DNA of 64,000 nt from an uncultured Lachnoclostridium sp. (GCA_947369165.1 CANBKJ010000005.1:1-64000), one strand, 5' to 3'. Shown: positions 9,053 through 18,846, counted from the first letter of the stretch. Notes: a model not told the origin generated them from the letters alone. Program-made: numbers and translations.

Positions 9053-9117
9053 ACAAAGCGTGCTGGGAATCCGGCGCTTCAAAAACAATTACTTAAAGAA
9101 TAAAAAAGGAGGCTGTT

Positions 9118-10611
9118 ATGCTGGCGATACCAGTTTTACTGCCGCTGCTTTGCGGCATGATCTTATTTTTTGCTTCTTCCCGTCTGGAGCAGTATCTTCC
9201 GGAGCGGAGAAACTGGCTGACCGGCTTTACCGGCCTGGTCACCATCCTTGTTTTTCTGTGCACACTTATGAACCTTTTGGCGCCGGAAAACACATTGATC
9301 CTCTGGCACATCAAAGAGGACGTACCGATCATGTTTCACCTCGACCGCCTGGGAAAACTATTTGCCGCCCTCGTTACTGCCATGTGGCTCCCGGTCACTA
9401 TGCACTCCTTTGAATATATGAAGCATGAATGGAAAAATGTACGGTTTTATGGCTGTCACCTTATGACGCTCGGGGTGGTTCTCGGCATCTGCAGCGCGGG
9501 GAACCTGGTCACCATGTACCTTTTCTATGAGGGTATGACCCTTGCCACCATCGGCTATGTCATCCACTCCCAGACCAAAGAAGCCATATCCGCCGGTTTT
9601 AAATATATCTTTTACTCCATCGCTGGGGCATTTCTCGGCTTGATGGGATTTTTCTATATCTATCAGTTCGGCACTACCCTTGCCTTCACGCCGGGAGGCG
9701 TGATGGATCCAGCGAAGGTGGCGGGGCATGAGGGACTGCTCCTCGTGATCCTCTTTGGCATGATCGTAGGTTTTGGCTCCAAGGCAGGTATGTTTCCTCT
9801 GCATGGCTGGCTTTCCACAGCCCATCCTGTGGCACCAGCCCCCGCAAGTGCCATCCTCTCTGGTATCAATACAAAGATGGGTGTACTTGCGATCATCCGG
9901 GTGATCTACTATATCGCCGGAGTCTCATTCCTGAAGGACACCTGGGTACAGACCGCATTTATTACCCTGACGCTGATCACCGTATTTATGGGATCGATGC
10001 TCGCCTACAAAGAGAAAATACTCAAACGGCGGCTCGCCTATTCTTCGGTCAGCCAGGTATCCTATATCCTGTTTGGGGTGTCGCTTATGCATCCCCTGGC
10101 GCTGGCTGGCGCGCTGGCACATGTTATTTTTCACTCTATTATGAAAAATGGATTGTTCCTCTGTGCCGGCTCTATCATTTATAAGACAGGAAAAACAAAA
10201 ATAGACGAATTAAAGGGAATTGGCAAACAGATGCCCGTCACCCTGATCTGCTTTACCCTGCTGGGGATCTCCATGGTGGGAATCCCGCCATTTTGTGGAT
10301 TTTTCAGCAAGAAAGACCTCTGTCTGGGGGCTTTGGCGACCGGAATTCCTTTTGTGCGCTATGCTGGTCCGGTGATCCTTCTAATCAGCGCCCTGCTGAC
10401 CGCCGGCTATCTTCTGGTTCCCGCCTTCCAAGCATTTTACCGCACACCAGACGGGGTGGAAGAAGGGGAAAAACCAAAAAGCTGTGAGGCAAATCTCTGG
10501 ATCCTGGTTCCTCTTGTGCTTCTGGCAGCCGCCGCTGTCATACTGGGAATCTGCTTTTCTGGTTTTGAGAAACTTTGCTCCGATATCGCATACCTGAACA
10601 GTATTTTTTAA
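9118..10611 (+). CDS. Complex I subunit 5-type antiporter-like protein, copy 2
   Basis: The 497-aa polytopic protein belongs to the NuoL/NuoM/MrpD family. Glu138 (YLFYEGMTL) and Lys222 with His229 (GFGSKAGMFPLHGWL) are retained, so the ion channel should be functional. An AAAAAAGGAGG ribosome site lies 6 nt before the ATG. It is separated from copy 1 by a repeat-containing gap but from copy 3 by only about 60 bp, consistent with one operon. NCBI-style naming would be complex I subunit 5 family protein. Confidence 0.88.
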   Translation: MLAIPVLLPLLCGMILFFASSRLEQYLPERRNWLTGFTGLVTILVFLCTLMNLLAPENTLILWHIKEDVPIMFHLDRLGKLFAALVTAMWLPVTMHSFEYMKHEWKNVRFYGCHLMTLGVVLGICSAGNLVTMYLFYEGMTLATIGYVIHSQTKEAISAGFKYIFYSIAGAFLGLMGFFYIYQFGTTLAFTPGGVMDPAKVAGHEGLLLVILFGMIVGFGSKAGMFPLHGWLSTAHPVAPAPASAILSGINTKMGVLAIIRVIYYIAGVSFLKDTWVQTAFITLTLITVFMGSMLAYKEKILKRRLAYSSVSQVSYILFGVSLMHPLALAGALAHVIFHSIMKNGLFLCAGSIIYKTGKTKIDELKGIGKQMPVTLICFTLLGISMVGIPPFCGFFSKKDLCLGALATGIPFVRYAGPVILLISALLTAGYLLVPAFQAFYRTPDGVEEGEKPKSCEANLWILVPLVLLAAAAVILGICFSGFEKLCSDIAYLNSIF

Positions 10612-10672
10612 ATAAGCCTGGCGGAACTGCTTGACGGCAAAACTCCAACGGCGTGAAAGAAATGGTGATAAA

Positions 10673-12193
10673 ATGAATGGAATCTTACTTATTATACCTG
10701 TTCTTCTGCCCATACTGGGCGGAATGCTGCTTCCCCTGTTCCCATTTAACAGTAGAAGGCAGCGCAATATCTATGTGGAAACCATTGTGGTAGTTAATTC
10801 TCTCCTAATGTGGTATCTGCTGATCACACATCCCATGTCCTACACGAGACTGATCAACCTGGCCGGCATACTGGAAGTATCCGTCCATCTGGATGGCGCT
10901 GGTATGATTTTTGCGGCACTGGTAGCCACTCTGTGGCCCTTTGCCACGCTGTATGCCTTTGAATACATGAAGCACGAGGTAAGTGAGAAGCGCTTTTTTT
11001 CCTTTTACACCATCACCTACGGCATCACTCTTGGCATCGCACTATCCGCCAATCTCATGACCATGTACATGTTCTATGAGATGCTGACACTGGTTACCAT
11101 TCCTCTGGTCATGCACTCATTTAAAAGAGAAGCAAGATTTGCCGGCCGGAAATATGCCTATTATTCCATCGGAGGCGCAGCTTTTGCCTTTATTGGTTTT
11201 ATCTTTATCCTGAACTATGGAAGTTCTATGAATTTCACCTTTGGCGGTGTACTGAACACAGCTAAAGTCGGAGCAGATACCAATGTACTCCTCGCCGTCT
11301 TTGTATTCATGGTACTGGGGTTTGGCGTAAAAGCTGCGATTTTCCCGCTGCATGGCTGGCTGCCCACCGCCTCCATCGCACCGACTCCGGTCACAGCCCT
11401 GCTCCACGCAGTTGCCGTCGTCAAATCCGGTGCTTTTGCCATTATCCGTATCACATACTACATCTTTGGTACGGAATTTTTGCGGGGCACCTGGGCACAG
11501 TATACTGTACTTCTATTTGTGGCGGCTACGATCCTGTACTGTTCTTCCAGCGCGGTTAAGGAACAGCATTTAAAACGTCGTTTTGCTTACTCCACCTCCA
11601 GCAACCTTTCCTATATCCTGCTCGGTGTACTCCTTATGACACCTGAAGGACTGGTGGGAGGATTTACCCATATGATCTTTCATGGCATAATGAAGATCAC
11701 ACTGTTTTTTGCCGTGGGCGCCATCATGCATCAGACTGGCAGCACCTATATATATGAAATATCCGGGTATGGCAAAAAGATGCCTGTGGTCTTTGCCTGC
11801 CTCTCCATCGCAGGCATCGCCCTGATCGGCATCCCTCCCCTCACCGGCTTTATCAGCAAATGGAATATCGCCACAGCTGCTGCCGGTGCCTGGCAGCAGG
11901 GAAACAGGCTGGCTCCGGCGCTGATCTGTGTTCTGATCCTGTCCGCTTTCCTGACTTCGATCTATATCTTTACAATCATAATAAAGGCCTATCTGCCGGC
12001 AAAGTTTACACCGGCATCAGGTGGACAGGCTCTGGCAGACAGACAGGCAGAGGGCGGCACCAGAGAGATCTGTGATCCAAACTGGCTCATGAAACTGCCT
12101 ATGGTCTTGTTTGCTATACTGATCTTTTTATTCGGCATATATTCCACGCCGCTGATGAACTTTTTCAGGCAGGTGGCGGCAGGAAGGATCTAG
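10673..12193 (+). CDS. Complex I subunit 5-type antiporter-like protein, copy 3
   Basis: The product is 506 aa with about 14 helices. Glu136 (YMFYEMLTL) and Lys220 (GFGVKAAIFPLHGWLPTASI), followed by LLHAVAVVKSGAF, match the family. I chose the ATG at 10673, where MNGILLIIPVLLPILGG forms the first helix; upstream residues of the open frame are polar and unlike the family. The ribosome site (GGTGAT) is weak, so coupling to the preceding gene is likely. Confidence 0.88.
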   Translation: MNGILLIIPVLLPILGGMLLPLFPFNSRRQRNIYVETIVVVNSLLMWYLLITHPMSYTRLINLAGILEVSVHLDGAGMIFAALVATLWPFATLYAFEYMKHEVSEKRFFSFYTITYGITLGIALSANLMTMYMFYEMLTLVTIPLVMHSFKREARFAGRKYAYYSIGGAAFAFIGFIFILNYGSSMNFTFGGVLNTAKVGADTNVLLAVFVFMVLGFGVKAAIFPLHGWLPTASIAPTPVTALLHAVAVVKSGAFAIIRITYYIFGTEFLRGTWAQYTVLLFVAATILYCSSSAVKEQHLKRRFAYSTSSNLSYILLGVLLMTPEGLVGGFTHMIFHGIMKITLFFAVGAIMHQTGSTYIYEISGYGKKMPVVFACLSIAGIALIGIPPLTGFISKWNIATAAAGAWQQGNRLAPALICVLILSAFLTSIYIFTIIIKAYLPAKFTPASGGQALADRQAEGGTREICDPNWLMKLPMVLFAILIFLFGIYSTPLMNFFRQVAAGRI

Positions 12194-12206
12194 GAGGTGA
12201 TGACAT

Positions 12207-14012
12207 ATGGATTGTTCAATGATGAGTTTTACACTGGAAAACCCGCTAAGCCCTTATTTTATCGGAATCACACTGGCAGTATATCTGGTCACAGCCAGTA
12301 CCCTTCCCCAGCTTTTAAAGGGTCCCCGCAATGGAAGACGTTTTTTGCTTTTTTATATACTGACTGGCATCGCTTCTCTTGGGATCTTCGCTGCCGCAGA
12401 CTTTTTTACCCTGTTCTGTTTTTTTGAGATCATGACCTTGTGTTCTTTCGCCTACGTGGGCTGCGATGAGAGTCAGGCATCCCGGAAAGCCGCCATGTCC
12501 TATCTGATGTATGGTATCCTGGGAGGGCTTGTCATGCTTTTTGGTCTGATGCTGATCTACTCACATTTTGGGACACTGGGCTTTCAACAGCTGGCAGACA
12601 CATCATTTGCGCCGGCTGACACACCTCTGCTCTACACCGCCGGAAGCTGTCTTCTCTTTGGATTTGGCGCCAAGGCAGGCATGTTTCCCCTGCACACCTG
12701 GCTGCCAAAGACCTATACCGCAGCACCATGTGCCGGTACGACAGTACTGTCGGCAGTACTTTCCAAAACAGGCATCTACGGAATCTTTATGGTCAGCTTA
12801 TGTCTGTTCCAGAATAATCCCGCGGGGGAAACCTGGGGGCTTACCCTGGCGATATTGGGCTGTCTGACGATGTTCACTGGTGGACTGTTAGGACTGTTTT
12901 CCAGCAACATAAAAAGGACTCTCGCCTGCTCATCCATGTCCCAGATCGGATTTATCCTGGTAGCCATCGGATGCAGCGATTCCCTGGGGGCCCTGCTGCA
13001 CACCGTGAACCACTCCTTGTTTAAGCTGATTCTCTTTACCATCGTGTCCTTCCTCTTCGGCATGACCGGAGAACTGGATTACAACCGCCTTGCCGGCTTT
13101 GCCAACCGCAAGTGGTGGATGAGACTTCCATTTATATGTGCCGCCCTGGGAATCAGCGGTGTTCCTCTCTTCAGTGGGTTTGTGAGCAAGACATTGATCC
13201 ACCACGGAATCGAGACCTGCATGCACGTCTCTCCTTACGCAGATATGTATCAGGGCGTGGAATGGATCTTCCTCTTTTCCGGCGGCATGACCTTTGCCTA
13301 TATGCTGAAAATGTACTTTGCCCTGTTCCACAACCATCCCCGGGAAGAGAGCTGCCGGGAAGATACCTGTATGGCAAAACCGGGATCTCTCTCTGTATTC
13401 CTGCTCTATGCCTTTGGTTTTCTCTGCCCTGCCATCGGACTGTATCCGAAGGCGCTGCAGCTGCTCCCCGTGTGGGAGAACCTCAAAGGAATACTAATCT
13501 CACTATCTATCGGTGGCCTGATCTATCTTATCTTCATCCGCACCTGCATGATGAGAAAAGAGAGCCGGGAGGGAAGTTCTTATACCCGTTATATCGATAT
13601 TTACCCTTCCTGGCTGGATATAGAGGAACTGGTCTACAAACCAGTATTTTTGAAAATACTACCCTTTTTCGGTGCTCTGTTCAGCCGGGCTGCCGACCGC
13701 CTCATGGACGGTTTGTCAATCTTTATAATGAAGACGCTGCTGCGGCCAGGAGGGCGCTCCCATGTGCGCAATGACCATCCCCTCGCCTATGCTGCCGGGA
13801 AACTGGCTGACGCTGTCTTCACACTGGTGCATGTCAAGATTCGGAAAAAACCTCCGGTATCCAGAGCTTCCTATGCAGACCTGTTTACCGTGGGAAGCAC
13901 TGAGTTTTCCCGCGCTGCCAGATTGGTCCTCTATAGTGTCTCCTTTGGACTTCTCCTGTTTGCGCTGGGACTTACGGCAACCCTGGTATATCTGCTTGCC
14001 ACTCTTCAATAA
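12207..14012 (+). CDS. NuoL/MrpA-type antiporter-like protein, copy 4
   Basis: This 601-aa subunit is the longest of the four. Glu74 (FCFFEIMTL) and Lys156 (GFGAKAGMFPLHTWLP) are present, but at positions about 60 residues earlier than in its paralogues, so the first one or two helices are missing. Its C terminus is longer by over 100 residues (from about 460) and ends in a helix, recalling the lateral extension of NuoL. The start is set by AGGAGGTGATGACAT before the ATG. It is the last gene of the operon. Whether it fills the MrpA position is inference. Confidence 0.86.
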   Translation: MDCSMMSFTLENPLSPYFIGITLAVYLVTASTLPQLLKGPRNGRRFLLFYILTGIASLGIFAAADFFTLFCFFEIMTLCSFAYVGCDESQASRKAAMSYLMYGILGGLVMLFGLMLIYSHFGTLGFQQLADTSFAPADTPLLYTAGSCLLFGFGAKAGMFPLHTWLPKTYTAAPCAGTTVLSAVLSKTGIYGIFMVSLCLFQNNPAGETWGLTLAILGCLTMFTGGLLGLFSSNIKRTLACSSMSQIGFILVAIGCSDSLGALLHTVNHSLFKLILFTIVSFLFGMTGELDYNRLAGFANRKWWMRLPFICAALGISGVPLFSGFVSKTLIHHGIETCMHVSPYADMYQGVEWIFLFSGGMTFAYMLKMYFALFHNHPREESCREDTCMAKPGSLSVFLLYAFGFLCPAIGLYPKALQLLPVWENLKGILISLSIGGLIYLIFIRTCMMRKESREGSSYTRYIDIYPSWLDIEELVYKPVFLKILPFFGALFSRAADRLMDGLSIFIMKTLLRPGGRSHVRNDHPLAYAAGKLADAVFTLVHVKIRKKPPVSRASYADLFTVGSTEFSRAARLVLYSVSFGLLLFALGLTATLVYLLATLQ

Positions 14013-14035
14013 TCATAATAAAAGGGGGATCACTT

Positions 14036-15040
14036 ATGAAGTGGATTAAATTTACACTGGATACCCATACCGATGCTGTGGATATCCTAAGCTATATGTT
14101 AGATGAGATTGGTGTGGAAGGAATCGAGATTGAAGACCATCTTCCACTGAGCGAATCAGAGAAAAAACAGATGTATGTGGATATCCTGCCAGACCCGGAA
14201 ACCAATGACGGTTCTGCCAAGATTCACTTTTACATGGAGCCCCAGGACTGCAATCCTGAAAAGATTATGCTCCAGGTTCATGAGATCTTTCAGGAGATCA
14301 AATCTTATACAAATATCGGAAATGGCACGGTGAGCCTCTCGGAGACGGAGGACAAGGACTGGATCAATAACTGGAAGACCTTTTTCAAACCCTTCCGCGC
14401 CGCTGATCACGTGATCATAAAACCTACCTGGGAGACATGTGCATTAGAGGACTACCAGCCTGACAGGGATATCGTGATCGATATCGATCCGGGGATTGCT
14501 TTCGGAACAGGAACCCATGAAACTACAAAGCTTTGTATACAGGCACTGTCCAGATGTGGCTGTCAGGATAAGCGCATCCTGGATGTGGGCTGTGGAAGCG
14601 GGATTCTCGCCATCTCAGCGCTGAAGCTGGGCGCCTCTTTCGCAGCTGCCACAGATATCGATGAGACAGCTGTAGAAGTCGCCAGAGAGAATATGCTGGT
14701 GAATCATATCTCTCCTGAGACTTTTGAGCTCTTTGCGGGAGATCTAATCGGCAATGTAGCTGCTGACCACTCTTACACCTTCCATGCACCGGCAAACACC
14801 ACACCCCTCAGGGAAAAGATCGGAGGCGGATATGATGTCATCGTGGCAAATATTCTAGCCGATGTCATCATCCCCCTGTCCGGCGTTCTCCGCCCACATC
14901 TGAAAGAAGGTGGGATCTTTATCTCTTCCGGCATAATAAATACAAAAGCGGATGAAGTAGAAGCCGCCCTGAAACAAAATCATTTCCAAATCCTTTCAAA
15001 AGAAACTTTAAAGGAATGGGTCTGCTTTATTGCTTCTTAA
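14036..15040 (+). CDS. prmA: Ribosomal protein L11 methyltransferase PrmA
   Basis: The protein is a 334-aa SAM-dependent methyltransferase that trimethylates ribosomal protein L11. It has the substrate-side motif DPGIAFGTGTHETT (151-164), the SAM loop ILDVGCGSGILA (181-192) and ANILADVI further on. An insert around residues 240-265 (NVAADHSYTFHAPANTTPL) is longer than in many homologues. AAAGGGGGATCACTT precedes the ATG. It follows the antiporter operon by 23 bp and may be co-transcribed, which looks incidental. Confidence 0.95.
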   Translation: MKWIKFTLDTHTDAVDILSYMLDEIGVEGIEIEDHLPLSESEKKQMYVDILPDPETNDGSAKIHFYMEPQDCNPEKIMLQVHEIFQEIKSYTNIGNGTVSLSETEDKDWINNWKTFFKPFRAADHVIIKPTWETCALEDYQPDRDIVIDIDPGIAFGTGTHETTKLCIQALSRCGCQDKRILDVGCGSGILAISALKLGASFAAATDIDETAVEVARENMLVNHISPETFELFAGDLIGNVAADHSYTFHAPANTTPLREKIGGGYDVIVANILADVIIPLSGVLRPHLKEGGIFISSGIINTKADEVEAALKQNHFQILSKETLKEWVCFIAS

Positions 15041-15103
15041 ACTTTTTCTTAAATTAATGCATCATTTTCCCCTTTCAGTACTCTTATATATAGAAGCTTC
15101 TAA

Positions 15104-15146
15104 GAGGATATTCCCAAAGTCATTTTATGACTTGGGGAATATCCTC
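15104..15146 (+). promoter_or_regulatory. Long hairpin between prmA and the sigma factor gene
   Basis: Two 19-nt arms with a single mismatch (15104-15122 and 15128-15146) enclose a 5-nt loop, TTTTA. There is no T-run after it, so it is not a normal intrinsic terminator. It lies 35 bp before the sigma factor start and could be a leader structure or operator. No clear promoter is visible nearby. Confidence 0.55.
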
Positions 15147-15181
15147 TGGCACTACTGTGCAAAAACAATGGAGGACGGTTT

Positions 15182-15709
15182 ATGAAAACGAAATTACCTG
15201 AACTCGTCAGGCAGGCAAAGAAAGGAGATACCTTTGCTTTTGCCCGACTCTATGAAGAAATCTATAAAGATTTGTACCGCTTTGCCTACTGTACCGTAAA
15301 AAATACCCATACTGCGGAAGATGTGGTCAGTGATTCGGTACTCCATGCCTATGAGAACATACATAAGCTGCGAAAAAATGAATCCTTCCGCAGCTGGATG
15401 TTTCAGATCGTGGCAAATGAATGTAAAAGGCAGTTCCGGCTCCAGTCAAAGACAGTCTCCTATGAGACAGATGTAGTACAGGATTCCCCACAGACGGTTT
15501 CCGATCCTACAGACCGTCTGGCGATCCGGCAGGCATTTGACCTGCTGAACGAACAAGAGCGTCTAATTGTAGGATTAAGCCTCTATGGCGGTTACAGCGG
15601 TAAAGAGATCTCCCACTTTCTCCACAAAAAAGAAAGTACGGTTCGTTCCATAAAGAGCCGTGCGCTGGACAAAATGAAACATATACTGGAGGTGTCAGAT
15701 GATGATTGA
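15182..15709 (+). CDS. ECF-type RNA polymerase sigma factor
   Basis: The 175-aa protein has sigma-70 region 2 (about residues 20-86: FARLYEEIYKDLYRFAYCTV, AEDVVSDSVLHAYENI, FRSWMFQIVANE) and region 4 (about 119-170: LNEQERLIVGLSLYGGYSGK then KKESTVRSIKSRALDKMK). It lacks regions 1.1 and 3, as ECF factors do. GGAGGACGGTTT precedes the ATG. Its end overlaps the next gene by 11 bp, so the downstream membrane protein is the likely anti-sigma/sensor partner. The regulon is unknown. Confidence 0.9.
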   Translation: MKTKLPELVRQAKKGDTFAFARLYEEIYKDLYRFAYCTVKNTHTAEDVVSDSVLHAYENIHKLRKNESFRSWMFQIVANECKRQFRLQSKTVSYETDVVQDSPQTVSDPTDRLAIRQAFDLLNEQERLIVGLSLYGGYSGKEISHFLHKKESTVRSIKSRALDKMKHILEVSDDD

Positions 15710-17690
15710 GAAAAAATTAAAACGATTTAGTGAAGATATTGTGATACCGGATAACCTGAAACCAGATCAGATTGAAAAAAAGCTTCAGCACGCTAAAACG
15801 GGACGTCAGAGCCGATACGCCAGACGTTTCACGACCAGGCTTGCACTGGGGGCTGCCTGCCTTCTGCTTGTGGCTGCTGTGGGAAATTACCTGCTGGCTT
15901 CCGGTATCCTAAATATTACCCCGGATCCAAACCCACAGCATGATTCTATCCCCCGGGCAGGTTCCGGGACTCCGGCTGCCAGCCCCACCCAGCCAGGAGA
16001 AGAAACTTCCACACCAGAAGGGGAAGTATACGAAACACTGAGACAAAAAATAGCTCTGGATCTGGAGAGCAGCGGAAGCGGTCTTACCTATAAATATGAA
16101 AACGAATATGACCTGGAGGAAGCCGTCCCTGAAAATTCAAAAGCAGCCGATACCGCAGGGAGTGCGGACTCTGCACTAAGGAGCTCCTCCAATGAATACT
16201 CCGGCACCAATCTCCAGGTACAGAACGTAGATGAGGGCGATGTGGTAAAAACCGATGGAACTTATATCTATACATCTGCCGCCGATACTTTTGGAAGCAC
16301 CGTCTGCATTTATAAAGCAGAAGGAAAAAACACTAAAAAACTAACAGAACTCACCGTGGATTCCATGAATATTTCAGAGATGTATATCAAAGACCATTTT
16401 CTCGTATTAGTCGGCAATGACTGGGAAAAGCAGCCAGCGAAGGAAAAGTTATCTGGAGCATATACGGAACATGATATCCGGCTGGAGAATACATTAGTTT
16501 TAGTTTATGACATAGCAGATATCAAAAAACCAAAACAGATCTTCCGCAAAACCCAGTCCGGAACCTATTCCAATTCCCGAATCAACGGAAACTATCTCTA
16601 CACTTTTTCCGTGATGTATGCGGTCTCTGCTGACAAAAAAGATAAAATGGAGCGCTACATTCCCTCTGTGGGTGGCAGTCTTGTTCCAGAAGACCGTCTG
16701 ATCATCCCCTCCGACGTCACTTCCAGCGCCTATATGGTTTTTACTTCGCTGGACATTACAAGCGGGGACGATTTTTCCGATACTTTATCAATCCTCGGAG
16801 GAGATGGTATCTGCTATGCCAGCGAAAAAAATATATACATCGCCTCTCCGACAGCAGACTACACCAAAACTACCATCAGCCGTTTCCACTACCAGGAGGG
16901 AAAAATCACAGAAGATGGCGAAAAGACCTTCCGCGGGAAGATCCTTAACCAGTTCTCCATGGACGAGTACGAGGGAAAGCTCCGCTTTGTCGCCACCACA
17001 GAGAACTCTGGCAGAACAAAAACCTCCAACGGTCTCTATGTTCTGGACGAAAACATGGAATTATTAGGAAAAGTAGACCGTCTAGCCAAGTCGGAACGTA
17101 TCTATTCCGCCCGGTTTATGGGGGATAAAGCGTATTTTGTAACCTACCGGGAAACGGATCCGGTATTCCTCGTGGATCTTTCCGATCCCTCCAAACCCGT
17201 AGTAAAGGATAAGCTGAAGATCCCCGGATTCTCCGAATATCTTCAGGGCTATGGGGAGGGACTGATGCTGGGGATCGGCAGTAACATCAATAAAAACTGG
17301 GATACCCAGATAAAGCTGACGATGCTTGATATCTCCTCCGACACCAATGTCCGGGAAATACACACCAAACTTCTGGAAATGGAGACCTACAGCCTGGCAG
17401 GGAAAAATCATAAAGCGATCCTGGCAGACCCTGGAAAAAATCTGATTGGCTTTGCGGCAGAATCTTATGATAAGAAAGGAAAGCAAAAGATCACATATCG
17501 TCTCTATTCTTATGACAGGAAGAAGGGCTTTCAAAAACTTGCCACCCTCTCACCCAAAGACATGGAAATGTCTTCTGCCAGAGGATTGTATATCGGTGAA
17601 TATTTCTATCTGGCTGACGGCGAAGGCATCGGCGGCATATATGTATACGATCTGAATACCTTCAGACAACTGGCTAAGGTCACCAAATAA
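15699..17690 (+). CDS. Membrane-anchored beta-propeller protein, putative anti-sigma partner
   Basis: The 663-aa protein has a cytoplasmic N terminus of about 45 residues, one membrane helix (about 46-69, LALGAACLLLVAAVGNYLLA) and a large extracellular region. A low-complexity Pro/Ser/Thr linker is followed from about residue 165 by a domain of the secreted C-terminal beta-propeller family (COG4880 type), seen in NLQVQNVDEGDVVKTDGTYIY-like sequence and LYSYDRKKGF. Overlap with the sigma gene and the topology (short cytosolic part, single helix, outer sensor) suggest control of that sigma factor; this is inference. GGAGGTG lies just before two adjacent ATG codons (15699, 15702). Confidence 0.85.
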   Translation: MMIEKKLKRFSEDIVIPDNLKPDQIEKKLQHAKTGRQSRYARRFTTRLALGAACLLLVAAVGNYLLASGILNITPDPNPQHDSIPRAGSGTPAASPTQPGEETSTPEGEVYETLRQKIALDLESSGSGLTYKYENEYDLEEAVPENSKAADTAGSADSALRSSSNEYSGTNLQVQNVDEGDVVKTDGTYIYTSAADTFGSTVCIYKAEGKNTKKLTELTVDSMNISEMYIKDHFLVLVGNDWEKQPAKEKLSGAYTEHDIRLENTLVLVYDIADIKKPKQIFRKTQSGTYSNSRINGNYLYTFSVMYAVSADKKDKMERYIPSVGGSLVPEDRLIIPSDVTSSAYMVFTSLDITSGDDFSDTLSILGGDGICYASEKNIYIASPTADYTKTTISRFHYQEGKITEDGEKTFRGKILNQFSMDEYEGKLRFVATTENSGRTKTSNGLYVLDENMELLGKVDRLAKSERIYSARFMGDKAYFVTYRETDPVFLVDLSDPSKPVVKDKLKIPGFSEYLQGYGEGLMLGIGSNINKNWDTQIKLTMLDISSDTNVREIHTKLLEMETYSLAGKNHKAILADPGKNLIGFAAESYDKKGKQKITYRLYSYDRKKGFQKLATLSPKDMEMSSARGLYIGEYFYLADGEGIGGIYVYDLNTFRQLAKVTK

Positions 17691-17712
17691 AAAAGGGATG
17701 GCTTAAAAGCGC

Positions 17713-17766
17713 ACACCGCCAAAGAATGAAACCAGGCAAAAAGCCTATCCGATCCTTTGGCGGTGT
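17713..17766. terminator. Bidirectional terminator hairpin between convergent genes
   Basis: ACACCGCCAAAG (17713-17724) pairs with CTTTGGCGGTGT (17755-17766) and is followed by TATTTTAAC on the plus strand. It ends the sigma/beta-propeller transcript and meets the convergent glycosyltransferase transcript. The upstream flank (17696-17714) contains a copy of the GGCTNAAAAGCGCA module found elsewhere. Confidence 0.7.
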
Positions 17767-17822
17767 TATTTTAACTAAATAGTGCCATCGACTTAGCTCA
17801 AAGGGCATTTTTCAAACACACC

Positions 17823-18839
17823 CTAATTAAATCCATATAATTTTCTGGAAATACTGTAGCCCCAGACTACCATCTTTCGGCCAGCCTTTCCCCGTATCTG
17901 CATTGGCTTGCTGAGCACCTGCTTATTTACAAGGCGAAAGGTATTGCGGCTGGAATTTTTCAGATACTTCCAGAGCTCCGTCCGCTTTTCCAGGCTCTCC
18001 TCAGAACCTTCTTTGATCAGAAATACGGAACTGACTGTCATCATCATGGCGAGATATTTCACCATATAATCTCTGAGCTTTTTATTCTTAATCTTATTCA
18101 GATCATGGGCATCGATCATAAGTTTATTCACCTTGATCTGCTGATCGATCCGTCCCATCATCACCTTCTCATTCACTGACTGGTCATCCCTGCCGATAAA
18201 ATAGCGGTAGAGATCTACATCCATATAATACATTGTCTTTACATAAGGCAACGGAGTATATACAAAAATGTTATCCACATAAAAGGTGTGTTTTGGAAGC
18301 TCCAGTCCACAGTCCAGAAGCATCTGCGTGCGGTAGATCACAGAGTGCATCAGTATGTTCTGGCTGATCTTAAACTTCTTGATGTCACTCCAGCCAAATA
18401 CCTTCTCCTGGGGAAACACTCCTTCATATCGAATCGCCTTATGCTTATGCACACTTGGTTTTTCATACACATAGTTTGCCAGAAACATATCTACAAGCTG
18501 GCCTTCCCGGATAAAGCTGCGAAGCTTCTCTAATACCTTGACCAGTGCTTCCCTGTCCATCCAGTCATCACTGTCCAGCACCTTATAATACAAACCTTTT
18601 GCATTTCTAATGCCCGCATTTACAGCCTCACCGTGTCCTCCATTTTCCTGATGGACCGCCCGGATGATCCCGGGATACTCCTGTTCCAGCTCATCGGCTA
18701 TTTTTCCCGTATCGTCTACGGAACCGTCATTTATAATAAGGATCTCCACATCTTCTCCACCCACCAGCACACTCTCCACAGCATGGCGCATGTAATCCTG
18801 AGAATTATAACATGGAATCGCTACTGTTAAAATCTTCAT
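17823..18839 (-). CDS. Family 2 glycosyltransferase
   Basis: The 338-aa protein has an N-terminal GT-A fold: TVAIPCYNSQDYMRHAVESV, EILIINDGSVDDTGKIADEL, ENGGHGEAVNAGIRNAKG and the metal-binding LDSDDWMD near residue 90-97. There are no obvious membrane helices. It lies 7 bp downstream of the UDP-galactopyranose mutase gene, so it may use UDP-galactofuranose to extend a surface glycan. The acceptor cannot be deduced. Confidence 0.9.
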   Translation of the reverse strand: MKILTVAIPCYNSQDYMRHAVESVLVGGEDVEILIINDGSVDDTGKIADELEQEYPGIIRAVHQENGGHGEAVNAGIRNAKGLYYKVLDSDDWMDREALVKVLEKLRSFIREGQLVDMFLANYVYEKPSVHKHKAIRYEGVFPQEKVFGWSDIKKFKISQNILMHSVIYRTQMLLDCGLELPKHTFYVDNIFVYTPLPYVKTMYYMDVDLYRYFIGRDDQSVNEKVMMGRIDQQIKVNKLMIDAHDLNKIKNKKLRDYMVKYLAMMMTVSSVFLIKEGSEESLEKRTELWKYLKNSSRNTFRLVNKQVLSKPMQIRGKAGRKMVVWGYSISRKLYGFN

Positions 18840-18846
18840 TTCTCTC

